A DNA stretch of 53,483 nucleotides from positions 1-53,483 of the forward strand of contig CASFFG010000006.1 in the NCBI GenBank assembly GCA_949293905.1, written 5' to 3'. This stretch comes from an uncultured Christensenella sp. GTDB lineage: Bacteria; Bacillota; Clostridia; Christensenellales; UBA1242. The first letter of the stretch is position 1, and every line of letters starts with the position of its first letter. The position numbers and the translations under genes were made by a program. The notes beneath the pieces are model-generated. The model was not told where the DNA came from. It did not search any database and was given only the letters and a program-made list of their open reading frames with translations. Shown here piece after piece: positions 9,930-19,068 of this stretch.

Positions 9930-10523
9930 TTATGCTTTCTCTCCAAGGCGCTTTATTGTGTATGCCATGAAATGTTTGCTATCGTATTCGAGTTTATATT
10001 TATCGTACTTAAATTTAGGATAATGTTCAGGATTAGGGTTTCTAAATTTTTTCTTCTTAATAATTTTAAAGCCCTTTTCCTTTAAATATTGCTCAATATA
10101 TCTAAAATGCACGCACGGGTCTTCCCACACATCGATTAGAACAAAATAGTCCGCTTTTATATCCATGATGTGATGGAACAGATTTTCAAACGAATTATTA
10201 AAATGTAATGCTTCCCCAAGCGAGAGATGAATTAGACACAAATCGTACTGTTTTCTAAAAGTTGTCGTGCAAATGTCCGCTTCCATGGTCTCAATTCGGT
10301 CGCTATCTATCGAGTTTTCGATTAAATTCTTCTTCCTATTGTCGCCCGGAAAAATCACCGCGTCCACATGCGCTTTTGGAAAATATTTTAACAAAATACT
10401 CGCACTCACCTTACCGCTACCTGCGTCAATAATTTTTAATATCTCTTCCTTTTTAAGCGGTTTAATCATAGTGCGAACGATTTTGTCATGTACTATTTTT
10501 GATGTGTCAAACAGTTTCTCCAT
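9930..10523 (-). CDS. SAM-dependent methyltransferase family protein
   Basis: The chosen ATG at 10523 gives 197 residues, sits 7 bases after the dtd stop and has AGGAGAG just upstream. A longer reading frame to 10604 would overlap dtd by 74 bases and is rejected. Motif I of class I methyltransferases is visible as IIDAGSGKVSAS (residues 31-42), followed by strand-loop segments (HVDAVIFPGDN, METMEADIC-like and YDLCLIHLSLGEALHF) consistent with the Rossmann fold. The C-terminus is lysine-rich. The substrate cannot be read from the sequence. Its position after dtd suggests, but does not show, a tRNA or translation role. Confidence 0.7.
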   Translation of the reverse strand: MEKLFDTSKIVHDKIVRTMIKPLKKEEILKIIDAGSGKVSASILLKYFPKAHVDAVIFPGDNRKKNLIENSIDSDRIETMEADICTTTFRKQYDLCLIHLSLGEALHFNNSFENLFHHIMDIKADYFVLIDVWEDPCVHFRYIEQYLKEKGFKIIKKKKFRNPNPEHYPKFKYDKYKLEYDSKHFMAYTIKRLGEKA

Positions 10524-10530
10524 ATCTCTC

Positions 10531-10968
10531 CTAATTAAATTCTTTGTATATTGTGGTAGGTCCGTCGAGCTGGGTCTCAATCTGCATATCTTGACCGAAC
10601 GCACCGAGTTTTACTGGAACTCCTAGATTTTTCAATTCTTTCGCAAATTTTAGGTACAAATCGAGTGCGGTACTCTTTTCCGCGGACAGACTAAAGTCGG
10701 GTCTAGCGCCCGTGCCCGAGCCTGTACATAAGGTAAAATTAGATACAACTAAAACTTCGCCGTGGACATCGCGAACACTATCGTTCATCTTTCCGTCCCG
10801 TCTAAAAATGCGGATAGATGCGACCTTGTTTGCGCAATGCTTGACCTGACTCATTCCGTCCCCTTTGCACACTCCCAAGAAAACGATAAGCCCTGCACCA
10901 ATTTCGCTAACGAGTGTACCATTTGAAGTAAGGCGTGCGTGTTTTACCTTTTGAATTACCATTCTCAT
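10531..10968 (-). CDS. dtd: D-aminoacyl-tRNA deacylase
   Basis: Dtd hydrolyses D-amino acids wrongly attached to tRNA. At 145 residues it has the standard length. It opens MRMVIQKVKHARL as family members do. The catalytic segment is VSNFTL (the family norm is SQFTL, so Asn replaces Gln) and the Gly-cisPro motif region reads LDGPTTI near the C-terminus (family norm NDGPVT). The start 3 bases after the yqeY stop indicates tight coupling. The grouping with yqeY, metG and typA forms a translation-quality cluster. Confidence 0.93.
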   Translation of the reverse strand: MRMVIQKVKHARLTSNGTLVSEIGAGLIVFLGVCKGDGMSQVKHCANKVASIRIFRRDGKMNDSVRDVHGEVLVVSNFTLCTGSGTGARPDFSLSAEKSTALDLYLKFAKELKNLGVPVKLGAFGQDMQIETQLDGPTTIYKEFN

Positions 10969-10971
10969 ATT

Positions 10972-11391
10972 CTACCCACGCGCTATTTTGTTCACTAACG
11001 ACATATCCACTTTGCCCTTAAAGTTAGCGCTAAAATGTTTCATAACAGCGCCTATGGACTTATCTTCGAGTTTATTAATCTCTGCACGGATTTCATCTTC
11101 GCTCATCATTTTAGGTAGATATTTTTCAACTATCGCCTTTTGTTTTAAAATATTCTCAGCCTCAACCATATTCCCCGCCTTGATATAATTTTCTCTCTCT
11201 TCGCTAAGTTCTTTTACCGTCTTTTGCAAAATCGCAATGACATCTGCGTCTGTTTGCTCTTTCCCTTTTTCTTTAAGGTCAATGCTATTTAGTAGTACTT
11301 TATTCATAATTACTCCATATATAGCGCGCGCAAGACTGTCATGCTCCTTCATAGCCATTAAATTTGCTTTTTTAATTTCATCTATTAACAT
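10972..11391 (-). CDS. GatB/YqeY domain protein
   Basis: The 139-residue protein is a stand-alone YqeY: alpha-helical, starting MLIDEIKKANLMAMKEHD, with a tRNA-amidotransferase-like C-terminal part (YLPKMMSEDEIRAEINKL ... IGAVMKHF...FKGKVDMSLVN). This GxVM(K/R)...GK.D pattern is typical of the family. Related domains end GatB/GatE, where they bind tRNA; the role of the free-standing protein is not established. It precedes dtd by 3 bases. Confidence 0.9.
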   Translation of the reverse strand: MLIDEIKKANLMAMKEHDSLARAIYGVIMNKVLLNSIDLKEKGKEQTDADVIAILQKTVKELSEERENYIKAGNMVEAENILKQKAIVEKYLPKMMSEDEIRAEINKLEDKSIGAVMKHFSANFKGKVDMSLVNKIARG

Positions 11392-11402
11392 AATTACTCC
11401 TT

Positions 11403-11840
11403 TTATCTAACTTTAAATCTGTTTGAAAGTTTTTCCATCTCTTCATAGACATAATTTAATTCGTTTTTACTTAGGTTTGCTATAAATTTTAGTTTATCGC
11501 CTGTTGATTTATTATATATAAATTCGATGCTAAAAATATAGTTACTTTCGTCCTTCTTAGCGTTTATTTTTAGATTTGGTTCTAGAGTGTCTAATTCGCA
11601 ATAATTAATTTCATTATTTTTTAATTTTTTTAAATCTAATGTAAACTTTAGTAGTTCGGTCGTCAATAGACACGAAGAATAAAATTCTTGCTTATAATCA
11701 TCTATATCATACACAATTTTTACGACTAACCAGTTTGCGTCCCAATTAAATTTTTCTAATTCTTTCGTACTTATATTTTCAAATTCATAACCCACGATTT
11801 CAAAATCTAGACTATCACCTAAATCGTTTGCAAATAACAT
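11403..11840 (-). CDS. WapI-like immunity protein family
   Basis: The 145-residue acidic protein reads FEIVGYEFEN then WDANWLVVKI near the N-terminus. WDANWL followed by a sentence of beta strands and a short helix that contains SCLLTTELLKF is the signature I associate with the WapI family (immunity proteins of the WapA contact-dependent toxin). No toxin gene is adjacent. It lies within the dnaB-to-metG run, 14 bases after an MBL-fold gene, so it may be an orphan or a domesticated member. Confidence 0.65.
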   Translation of the reverse strand: MLFANDLGDSLDFEIVGYEFENISTKELEKFNWDANWLVVKIVYDIDDYKQEFYSSCLLTTELLKFTLDLKKLKNNEINYCELDTLEPNLKINAKKDESNYIFSIEFIYNKSTGDKLKFIANLSKNELNYVYEEMEKLSNRFKVR

Positions 11841-11854
11841 CTTACTCCTTTTAA

Positions 11855-12538
11855 TTAAAATGCAATATCAACTAAATTAAAACCTAGTTCTGTTGTTAAC
11901 TTCGCTGTTTCATCGTTTAGATGCATTAGATACACTTTTTGCCTTAAATTTTTTGGAATTTTAAAGTCCAATTCTTCAATATTCGTATGTTGAAGTCCTT
12001 TTGCGTTAGTTGCTTCATGGTAGAAGTAATCTATTTTACCACTCTTTAATAATTCAAGCGCATGCTCGTTTATATGCGTTGTGTCGCCCGAGTAATGAAT
12101 GGTTATACCCCCCCCCATAGAAAATATGTATCCATAAGCATTTTCATAGTGCGGTTGGAGCATATACTCTAACACATATTTGCTCTCATTAGGCTCGAAC
12201 ACAATTTTATCCGCAATATCAATTAACATGAGTTTAAGTAGTGTTTTCAAGTTTTCAGTATTAGGATAAAATATTTTGAAATCAATCTTTCGTATCAATA
12301 TGTTGTAAAGTTTTAAATAATCACAAAGGGACGCCAAACTACCCACATGGTCGCCATGCAAATGCGTGATAAAAATTTCAACTTTATCCACTTTATCTAG
12401 TAGGTGCATATTATATACCTTTTCGAAAGTTCCATTTCCCACATCAATTAAAATCAATGTTCTACCATCAATATAATACGCACTGGTCGAACCGCGATTT
12501 ATATCAAATGCTCCGCCATCTCCAAAAAATTTTAACAT
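11855..12538 (-). CDS. MBL-fold metallohydrolase with an internal G9 tract
   Basis: The ATG at 12538 is preceded by AAAGGAGT and avoids overlap with the upstream gene, giving 227 residues; an ATG at 12571 is less likely. The metallo-beta-lactamase motif THLHGDH (residues 58-64) and a later HYSGDTTH supply the metal ligands, as in RNase Z/ElaC-like and other MBL hydrolases. The length is short for RNase Z, and I do not see its exosite arm, so the substrate is open. A run of nine G residues on the coding strand (12108-12116) encodes MGGG just before the HYSGDT strand. In this AT-rich genome such a tract is a likely slippage site. Confidence 0.75.
   Translation of the reverse strand: MLKFFGDGGAFDINRGSTSAYYIDGRTLILIDVGNGTFEKVYNMHLLDKVDKVEIFITHLHGDHVGSLASLCDYLKLYNILIRKIDFKIFYPNTENLKTLLKLMLIDIADKIVFEPNESKYVLEYMLQPHYENAYGYIFSMGGGITIHYSGDTTHINEHALELLKSGKIDYFYHEATNAKGLQHTNIEELDFKIPKNLRQKVYLMHLNDETAKLTTELGFNLVDIAF
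12108..12116 (-). repeat. Homopolymeric G9 tract inside a coding region
   Basis: Nine consecutive C on the plus strand give G9 in the coding strand of the MBL-fold gene, in frame as ATG GGG GGG GGT. Gain or loss of one base would truncate the protein before its second metal-ligand strand. Confidence 0.85.
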
Positions 12539-12560
12539 ATCTACTCCTTTTGACACAAAA

Positions 12561-13199
12561 TTACACTTCAAACTCTTCGTTTATCTTTGGAATAATATAA
12601 TTTACTTTTTCATTATTTAAGTAGTCTTTAAGATATTCGCTAGGGTAAATTACTTTTCCTAAATCTTGATGCAAAACGACCAACAACCTTGCTCCAACGT
12701 CTTTCATGGTTTGCACTGCTCCCCACAAATTCATAGAAGCATCAAATGCGGTAATATTTGCTAAAAGAATATCTGCCTTGTAGTCGTTTTCAAATCGTAT
12801 GGTGTCGCTTGTATAATAAATTCGAGTTTTATTATCATCTATGATAAAACCGATATTTTCTTCCACCTTTCCCGCTTTTACCATATATCCGTGAATTGCT
12901 TTTACTATTTCAATTTTTATATTTTTAAAATTTAATACATCTTTATCTTTAACTAGATTTATCTTCAAATCTGGGAAGAATTTTGCCACTTCGCTCGTCG
13001 AGTAAATAGGTTTATTTAAGATTTTTAATGCTTCTGGATTAATATGGTCGCTATGTCTGTGAGTTACTAAAATAATATCTGCAGTTTTCCAATCTTTAAG
13101 GAATTTTTCGTCATAATCAACTGTCGACGGGTCTAAAAGCATTTTAAACCCATTTATCTCTATTAAAACACAACTTTGTGGGAACTTTTTTATCTTCAT
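12561..13199 (-). CDS. MBL-fold metal-dependent hydrolase (UlaG-like)
   Basis: The 212 residues open MKIKKFPQSCVLIEINGFKMLLDP, typical of the UlaG/L-ascorbate-lactonase-like branch of MBL-fold proteins, with metal motif THRHSDH around residues 46-52. A second ligand region IHGY and a YYTSDT strand are also visible. The substrate is unknown; in this branch it ranges from lactones to cyclic phosphodiesters. It starts 2 bases after dnaB and is followed by a second, unrelated MBL gene, so the two may act on related compounds or simply share the operon. Confidence 0.8.
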   Translation of the reverse strand: MKIKKFPQSCVLIEINGFKMLLDPSTVDYDEKFLKDWKTADIILVTHRHSDHINPEALKILNKPIYSTSEVAKFFPDLKINLVKDKDVLNFKNIKIEIVKAIHGYMVKAGKVEENIGFIIDDNKTRIYYTSDTIRFENDYKADILLANITAFDASMNLWGAVQTMKDVGARLLVVLHQDLGKVIYPSEYLKDYLNNEKVNYIIPKINEEFEV

Positions 13200-13201
13200 T
13201 T

Positions 13202-14629
13202 TTACTCCTTAAAGACATCGTCGATGTCGTCGTTTTCAACTGGGGTTAGGACTATTTCTTTTTGCACTTTGCTTGTATTTTTAGTGTAAAGTGTATCGCG
13301 TCCTGGTTCGTAGAACTGGGTGTATTCACTTCTCCATTTTATAGGAATCGTTCCGCGCATACCATTTCTATGTTTAGCGATAACTAATGAATAGTCTAGC
13401 GCGTCGTCATCGTCGTCCTGTTTCGCGTCTTCACTAGGGGTGTCTGCAATAAATATTACAATATCTGCGTCTTGTTCAATACTCCCCGATTCCCTTAAAT
13501 CGCTTAATTGCGGTGTCTTATTAGGTCGTTTTTCGCTCTCACGATTTAACTGTGAAAGTAGGATAATCGGTACTTCCAACTCACGCGCAGCAAGTTTTAT
13601 CGCACGGGTGAAATCTGCAACTTCTTGCTGACGACTGACATCTTTCCCGTCGTTCTTGCTTTTCATTAATTGCAAATAGTCGATAATAACCATATCTAGC
13701 CCGTTTTGAGCCTTTAATCTACGACATTTAGAAAGAATATCCGCAGGGGTTATATTGGTCGTATCATCTATGTAGATATTTGAATTTTCAAGTATCTTTT
13801 TCGTTTCAAACAATGTCGCCCATACATTATTATCCTTAGTTCCACCTTTTACTAGGTTCATATCCACCCTACCTGTCGAACAGATAAAGCGCTGTGCAAC
13901 TTGCAGAGTCGACATCTCTAAATCAAACATAGCGATAGATTTCCCGTATTTTAATGCTGAGTTCACGGCGAAATTTACAGCCAAGGTGGTTTTACCTATA
14001 CCTGGACGCGCGGCAATAATAATGAGTTCGCCCGGCTTAAAGCCGTTAGTATATCTATCAAGAGTAGGGAAACCGACCTTGATTCCCATATTTGCATTAG
14101 GGTCTATAGAGATTTTTTCCATTAAATCTATCGCTTCGGTTACACCCTTTCGTATATGTTCAAGCGTATTTGTACGCCTAGTTTGTGATATATCAAAAAT
14201 GCTCTTTTCTGCGTTTGCTAATACATACTCCGCACTATTCCCTTCAAATGCTTCGTTTATCGTGCGCTGACTTGCGTCAATCACCTGTCGCAACACGCTT
14301 GCATTTCGAATTATATCCATATAATGTTTATAATTCGCCGCACTTGGAACGAAATTAGTCAAATCCGTGATGTAACTAAGCCCACCGACTTCTTCCAACT
14401 CACCCTTTTGAGTTAGTACATTGCTGACAGTTACATAATCCACCGCAACCCCATTTGAGTAATTGGTTTGCATCGCTGAATAAATCTTTCTATGCGCATT
14501 TGAGTAAAAATCCTTTTCGTCTAGTTGCGGGAACACGTCCGCGCAAGCGTCTGTCGAGATAAACAATGCGCCGAGTAGACTTTGCTCTGCTTCTAAATCG
14601 TTAGGCATAATTCTAGGTTTAGTTTCCAT
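13202..14629 (-). CDS. dnaB: Replicative DNA helicase DnaB
   Basis: DnaB is the hexameric 5'-3' helicase that opens the replication fork. The 475-residue protein has the N-terminal primase-interacting domain (NDLEAEQSLLGALF...), the RecA-like motor with Walker A ARPGIGKT near residues 205-213, Walker B-type MVIIDYLQLM, and the conserved LSQLNRESEKRPNK and ADIVIFI motifs. No intein is present. The start has AGGAGAG upstream. A GTPase/translation cluster surrounds it. Confidence 0.97.
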   Translation of the reverse strand: METKPRIMPNDLEAEQSLLGALFISTDACADVFPQLDEKDFYSNAHRKIYSAMQTNYSNGVAVDYVTVSNVLTQKGELEEVGGLSYITDLTNFVPSAANYKHYMDIIRNASVLRQVIDASQRTINEAFEGNSAEYVLANAEKSIFDISQTRRTNTLEHIRKGVTEAIDLMEKISIDPNANMGIKVGFPTLDRYTNGFKPGELIIIAARPGIGKTTLAVNFAVNSALKYGKSIAMFDLEMSTLQVAQRFICSTGRVDMNLVKGGTKDNNVWATLFETKKILENSNIYIDDTTNITPADILSKCRRLKAQNGLDMVIIDYLQLMKSKNDGKDVSRQQEVADFTRAIKLAARELEVPIILLSQLNRESEKRPNKTPQLSDLRESGSIEQDADIVIFIADTPSEDAKQDDDDDALDYSLVIAKHRNGMRGTIPIKWRSEYTQFYEPGRDTLYTKNTSKVQKEIVLTPVENDDIDDVFKE

Positions 14630-14637
14630 AATCTCTC

Positions 14638-14904
14638 CTACTTAAATACATCTTTTTTATCTTCTAAGATTTCAATTTCTTTCTTTTTCTTTTCTCGTAC
14701 GCGTGCTATGATTTCAACGATTAGCACTACCACACCGAGAATGAGCACGAATGACGCGATTTGCAGTGCGTCGCTCGTAATTATGTTCCGCATGAGATAT
14801 GCGAAAACTATCAAAAATGGAATGGTGGAAACAACAGTAATCGCGATTCGTTTCGCGACCTTATATGCATTTTTCACCATTTCATCATTACTATTTCTTT
14901 TCAT
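14638..14904 (-). CDS. Small two-helix membrane protein
   Basis: This 88-residue protein has two hydrophobic segments (about residues 20-40 and 46-66) and a highly charged C-terminal tail (ARVREKKKKEIEILEDKKD). Its ATG overlaps the typA stop by one base (TAATG), so it is coupled to typA, and dnaB follows 8 bases later. No known family is recognised. Confidence 0.7.
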   Translation of the reverse strand: MKRNSNDEMVKNAYKVAKRIAITVVSTIPFLIVFAYLMRNIITSDALQIASFVLILGVVVLIVEIIARVREKKKKEIEILEDKKDVFK

Positions 14905-16721
14905 TAATTCTCCGTTACGGGTTTTCTACTCTTTGCTCTAAGCGAATGGTCTAGAATTCGCTTTCTTATACGAATTGACTTTGGAGTGACTTCGACTAAC
15001 TCATCGTCAGCAATAAATTCAAGCGCTTCTTCTAGAGTTAGTGGCTGAATAGGAGTGAGTCTAAGCGCTTCATCGCTCGAACTGGAGCGAGTATTTGTCA
15101 ACTGCTTTTTCTTGCAGACATTTACGACTATATCATCTCCCTTAGGGTTCGCCCCGACTACCTGACCCATATATACTTTTTCGCCCGGTTTTACAAGTAG
15201 TCTACCGCGGCCTTGCGCATTAAATAGTCCATAGGTTACTGCTTCTCCCGTTTCGTAACTAATTAGCGAGCCAAAATTGCGTCCTTCGATATCGCCCTTA
15301 TATGGTTGATAACTATCAAACACACTCGACATCACGCCTTCACCACGGGTATCAGTTAACATTTGTGATTTATAACCAAATAGTCCGCGACTTGGAACTA
15401 GGAATTGTAATCTCATTCTACTTCCTATCGGTGACATATCGAGCAGTTCGCCCTTCTTTACTCCCATGGACTGCATGATAGTCCCCACCGAATCTTCTGG
15501 AACGTCGAGAACTACTTTGTCTATAGGTTCGCATTTAACTCCGTCTATCATTTTGTATAGTACGCGCGGACGGCTAACTTGGAATTCGTAATCGTCGCGT
15601 CGCATATTTTCGATAAGAATTGATAAATGCATTTCGCCCCTACCGCACACTTTAAACTGGTCAGCAGTGTCGCCGTCTTGCACTTGAAGGGACAAATCTT
15701 TTACTGCTTCTTTATACAATCTATCTTTTATGTGACGACTTGTGACATACTTTCCTTCCTTGCCAGCGAACGGGCTATCGTTTACCATAAATGTCATCTC
15801 AACGCTCGGTTCACTTATCTTTACGAAAGGAATTGCTTGCATCTCTGCGTTTTCACTAACAGTATCTCCTATCGTTATATCAGGAATTCCTGCTAAGCAG
15901 ATAATGTCTCCCGCACTACCGACTTCGATTGGGTCGCGTTTAAGTCCATCAAAATTAAATATGTTTACAACTTTACCTGAATAGTGCTTGGTGCTATCAA
16001 AATAGTTCGTGATATATACGGTTTGATTTAATTTTACAACTCCCGTTTCAACCTTTCCTACCGCGAGTTTGCCTAAATAGTCATTTTGTTCAGTAGAAGA
16101 AATCAACATCCGGAATGGCGACTTTGTATCCATTTTTGGCGGGTCAATGTGGTTGATAATTGCCTCAAATAGAGGTTCCATACTTGTCCCTGGGACTTTA
16201 TAATCGGTCGTTGCAACTCCGCTTCTGGCAGATGTGTAAATAATCGGGCTATTTAACTGCTCGTCGCTCGCGTTTAAGTCTAGCATAAGTTCTAACACTT
16301 CATCTCCAACGACATCGAGTCGGGCGTCCGGACGGTCAATTTTATTGATGACAATTACGACTTTAAGATCAAGTTCGAGCGCCTTTTCCAAAACAAATCT
16401 CGTTTGTGGCATTGGACCTTCAAAGGCGTCCACGACTAAAAGCACGCCGTCCACCATTTTTAACACTCGCTCAACTTCTCCGCCAAAATCAGCGTGTCCC
16501 GGTGTGTCTACAATATTAATTTTTGTGTTCTTATAGAAAGCGGAACAGTTTTTACTTAAAATAGTGATTCCCCTTTCTCTCTCGAGTGCATTCGAGTCCA
16601 TGACTCTATCTTGGACTTCTTGGTTGTCGCGAAAGATTCCGCCCTGTTTTAAAAGGGCATTTACTAAACTTGTTTTACCATGATCTACGTGTGCTATAAT
16701 TGCTATATTTCTAATATCCAT
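14904..16721 (-). CDS. typA: Ribosome-associated GTPase TypA/BipA
   Basis: TypA is an EF-G-like GTPase that helps assembly of the large ribosomal subunit under stress. The 605 residues show the G1 motif [10 protein letters not shown] near the N-terminus, G2 RERGITI, G3 DTPGHADF, G4 NKIDRPDA, then the beta-barrel and EF-G domain III/V-like parts and the BipA-specific C-terminal domain ending with RIRKRIL. The ribosome binding site is AAAAGGAAA. The upstream gene is broken by a stop, leaving typA as the first intact gene of the operon. Confidence 0.95.
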   Translation of the reverse strand: MDIRNIAIIAHVDHGKTSLVNALLKQGGIFRDNQEVQDRVMDSNALERERGITILSKNCSAFYKNTKINIVDTPGHADFGGEVERVLKMVDGVLLVVDAFEGPMPQTRFVLEKALELDLKVVIVINKIDRPDARLDVVGDEVLELMLDLNASDEQLNSPIIYTSARSGVATTDYKVPGTSMEPLFEAIINHIDPPKMDTKSPFRMLISSTEQNDYLGKLAVGKVETGVVKLNQTVYITNYFDSTKHYSGKVVNIFNFDGLKRDPIEVGSAGDIICLAGIPDITIGDTVSENAEMQAIPFVKISEPSVEMTFMVNDSPFAGKEGKYVTSRHIKDRLYKEAVKDLSLQVQDGDTADQFKVCGRGEMHLSILIENMRRDDYEFQVSRPRVLYKMIDGVKCEPIDKVVLDVPEDSVGTIMQSMGVKKGELLDMSPIGSRMRLQFLVPSRGLFGYKSQMLTDTRGEGVMSSVFDSYQPYKGDIEGRNFGSLISYETGEAVTYGLFNAQGRGRLLVKPGEKVYMGQVVGANPKGDDIVVNVCKKKQLTNTRSSSSDEALRLTPIQPLTLEEALEFIADDELVEVTPKSIRIRKRILDHSLRAKSRKPVTEN

Positions 16722-16732
16722 AATTTTTCCTT

Positions 16733-17158
16733 TTAAATTGTAAATGTTTGGGAGTAGGTTTTTAAGATTTCTTCGATTTCATTTTCATCATATTCTCTGT
16801 CGCACTTGTTAAAAATTTCGTCCATTTTATCTTCGTCGTCCTTTAGGTTTAAGTACGCGCTATATGCTTTCTCTAAAATAGATTTAGATTTATTAGGCAA
16901 AATTGATAATATATTTTTAACGAATTAATTAACATCTTCGATATCTTCGCGATTTTCAATGTTATCGAAAAATTGCGCATGTCCGCCGTTATTCACTTCG
17001 CTATTATATGTCATAAGTTCATTATATGGAGAAGGTATTTTTTCTTCTGTCCACAACTCCCACATTTTGTTCCATTTTAACTCGTCGTTAGTTAGTTTTC
17101 TAACCACGGGTTCTTGATTCTTTTTCTTCTTAGATTTAAAAAAATCGAAAAATCCCAT
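16733..17158 (-). pseudogene. DUF4375 (DMP19-like) gene with one in-frame stop
   Basis: The start MGFFDFFKSKKKKN with AAGGTAGAG upstream opens a frame that stops at a TAA (16925-16927) after 77 residues. The same frame continues open for another 63 codons (FVKNILSILPNKSKSI... to QTFTI) and ends at 16733, just before typA. The first part has YNSEVNNGGHAQFF, the hallmark of DUF4375 proteins, and the second part matches the helical continuation expected for that family. Together they would make about 140 residues. A single nonsense substitution (or assembly error) is the simplest reading; recoding is possible but there is no supporting signal. Confidence 0.7.
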
Positions 17159-17399
17159 ATCTCTACCTTCGTACAGTATATACTACCACAAATCAAAAAA
17201 AATAGCAATAAATATACCTAATTTACTCTATGTAATTTTAATATTTATATATAAAGAGCGGAAACTTAAAATCTTTTAGCTACCTTTTTAATTTGCATAT
17301 TTCAATTCGTCCGTCGCATTATTTATTTTTAAAAAGTGGAAGATTTCCTTAAATTCATTATAAAATAAGGGAAATTTTAAAAATTTAAGTGTAAAATAG
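17159..17399. other. Divergent intergenic region before the HU gene
   Basis: AT-rich, no gene. It holds the likely promoter of the typA operon near 17175-17200 (minus strand TTGCTA, 17 bases, TAGTAT) and several A/T tracts. Nothing else is seen. Confidence 0.4.
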
Positions 17400-17428
17400 T
17401 TGATTTTTTGTTCTCTATTTGATAGCAT
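17400..17428 (+). promoter_or_regulatory. Possible sigma-A promoter of the HU gene
   Basis: TTGATT and TAGCAT are separated by 17 bases, about 40 bases before the HU start. The match is moderate. A short inverted repeat GTTGA..TCAAC (17436-17451) lies in the leader. Confidence 0.4.
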
Positions 17429-17469
17429 TTTAGTAGTTGAGACAATTCAACAAGAAAAGGAGATAATTT

Positions 17470-17754
17470 ATGAATACAATTAGTACAGGGGATTTCATTA
17501 AGCAGGTAGCAGAAGTTACTGGTTGCACCCAGGTTCAAGTTAAGACTATTCTTAACGCTGCTGGCGAGCAGATTAAAGAAAACCTTAAAGACGGAAAGGA
17601 AATGCATTTCATGGGCTACTTCAATGTCGGTGTTAAGACAAAGAAGGCTGGTGTGAAACTTAATCCTTTCACTGGCGAAAAAGTTAAAGTCGCTGCTTGT
17701 AAAGTGCCTACAGTTAAACTTAGCGCTACTTTCAAGAAATTGTTAAAGAAATAA
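17470..17754 (+). CDS. HU-family DNA-binding protein
   Basis: HU is a small dimeric nucleoid protein that bends DNA. The 94-residue protein starts MNTISTGDFIKQVAE, contains the helical dimer region, the DKVKV-like FMGYFNVGVK beta turn, and a lysine-rich arm (NPFTGEKVKVAACKVPTVKLSATFKKLLKK). This is a divergent family member because the usual RxGRNPxTG arm tip reads KLNPFTG. The ribosome binding site is AAAAGGAGA. The gene is monocistronic, with a terminator just downstream. It is on the plus strand, opposite its neighbours to the left. Confidence 0.9.
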   Translation: MNTISTGDFIKQVAEVTGCTQVQVKTILNAAGEQIKENLKDGKEMHFMGYFNVGVKTKKAGVKLNPFTGEKVKVAACKVPTVKLSATFKKLLKK

Positions 17755-17768
17755 TTTATCTTGTTTCT

Positions 17769-17796
17769 AAAAAGATGGGTTTACTCATCTTTTTTC
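17769..17796 (+). terminator. Terminator of the HU gene
   Basis: AAAAGATG, a short loop, CATCTTTTTT: a stem followed by a T-run 15 bases after the HU stop. The remainder of the gap to 18004 is AT-rich and has no gene. Confidence 0.8.
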
Positions 17797-18004
17797 TTTT
17801 TATATTTCGCCTAACCCAATCCTAAATTTTACTACGAAAGTAGATTTTTCATTATCTTATTAATATTGTTTTATTTCTATTTTGATTTATTATTAATCAA
17901 ATCTTTGTATTTTTTATTCTCATTTTTATTTTGCAATTTTATAAAAAATAATTCCAAGATAAATTAATCAAAAGACAAATTATCATATTTTATCGTCAAA
18001 TAGT

Positions 18005-18032
18005 TTGTAATTTCGTAAAATTTTGGTATAAT
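18005..18032 (+). promoter_or_regulatory. Sigma-A promoter
   Basis: TTGTAA and TATAAT with a 16-base spacer, about 25 bases before the ATG of the 296-residue membrane protein. Confidence 0.55.
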
Positions 18033-18056
18033 AAATTTATTAATTAAGGGGGAAAT

Positions 18057-18947
18057 ATGAGAGAGTTGGCTATTGCTGCCAGTATTGTTAGCATTGTTTT
18101 TGCTGTTTTCGCTATTATTATCGTTTTAATGTTAAAGAAAAATGTCACCGATATTTTAAAACATGATATCGCAATTTCGGATAAACTTTTAGAAAACAAA
18201 ATGAGAGCATTTGATGAGTCCTTTAAATTAGTGGACGAATTAAGTAAATCTGGTCCAACGCTAAGAAAAAATGAAGATTTTCGCACGCGTGCCATCGCAT
18301 GCTATAATAAAATCTTATGTACAGCAAGTGACATGCGAGTTGCTGACGAGTTCTACGCTTTAACAATCAGCGGAATGATTTCTCTTTCGCCTAACGCTAT
18401 CGTTCAATATAAACTAAATTGTAGGCAAGATATGGGCTTTAAAACAAAAGGTGCAAAACTTGCTTCGAATTTAAATATTTCAACTCAAATTAAATCAAAT
18501 GCGCGCGCTGTTGCTAGCGAAGTGACTAAGCCAACTGAAAATCCCACAACTCAACCCACTCCACAAACCAACTCGCCTACTTCAACTCCGCAAAGTCAAT
18601 CTCAGTCCGTACAAAATCAGTCCACACCAACAAGTACAATGCCACAAACGTCTACTCAATCTGCTGTTAGACCAAATTATCAAACCTACACTTCTAGCGC
18701 GCAAAGTTCCAGCGCCACCAACGTAAATAATTCGACCGCTCAATCAAGCATATATAGACCGACGGGCACTCAAACAGGTGCAAGCACAATCTCTCGCCCG
18801 ACCGTTACAATGGGAACTGCTTCAACTACTAGACCTAGTACAACAGTTTCATCTACAAGCGCGACATCTACTAATACAAGACCAACCACGACGACTACAA
18901 CTACTGACGCAGTCCGTAGACCAGGTAGACCCCGAAAAAGTGAATAA
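18057..18947 (+). CDS. Membrane protein with Ser/Thr/Gln/Pro-rich tail and AT-hook-like C-terminus
   Basis: The 296 residues have one N-terminal membrane segment (about residues 4-26), a charged helical region, then from about residue 160 a low-complexity stretch rich in Thr, Ser, Gln and Pro. The last ten residues are RRPGRPRKSE, in which PGRPRK matches the AT-hook core that inserts in the minor groove of AT-rich DNA. With a very short N-terminus before the membrane segment and K/R residues after it, the tail should be cytoplasmic. A membrane-to-nucleoid tether is therefore a plausible but unproven role. Strong AAGGGGGAAAT ribosome binding site and its own promoter. No family recognised. Confidence 0.7.
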   Translation: MRELAIAASIVSIVFAVFAIIIVLMLKKNVTDILKHDIAISDKLLENKMRAFDESFKLVDELSKSGPTLRKNEDFRTRAIACYNKILCTASDMRVADEFYALTISGMISLSPNAIVQYKLNCRQDMGFKTKGAKLASNLNISTQIKSNARAVASEVTKPTENPTTQPTPQTNSPTSTPQSQSQSVQNQSTPTSTMPQTSTQSAVRPNYQTYTSSAQSSSATNVNNSTAQSSIYRPTGTQTGASTISRPTVTMGTASTTRPSTTVSSTSATSTNTRPTTTTTTTDAVRRPGRPRKSE

Positions 18948-19017
18948 TGGGACATTGAAAGTTTAATGTTATAATTAAAAATCCAACTAAAATTATAGTC
19001 AAATATTCAATAAAAAT

Positions 19018-19068
19018 AAAAGGATAATTTAATGAAGGAAATTTTATTCTAACCATTTATCCTTTTTT
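19018..19068 (+). terminator. Probable terminator
   Basis: AAAGGATAA and TTATCCTTTTTT flank a loop of about 30 bases on the plus strand, downstream of the membrane-protein gene. The wide loop makes this less certain. Confidence 0.5.

Noticed and set aside
10524..10604. A longer N-terminus for the methyltransferase
   Set aside because: It would overlap dtd by 74 bases, whereas a good ribosome binding site precedes the ATG at 10523.
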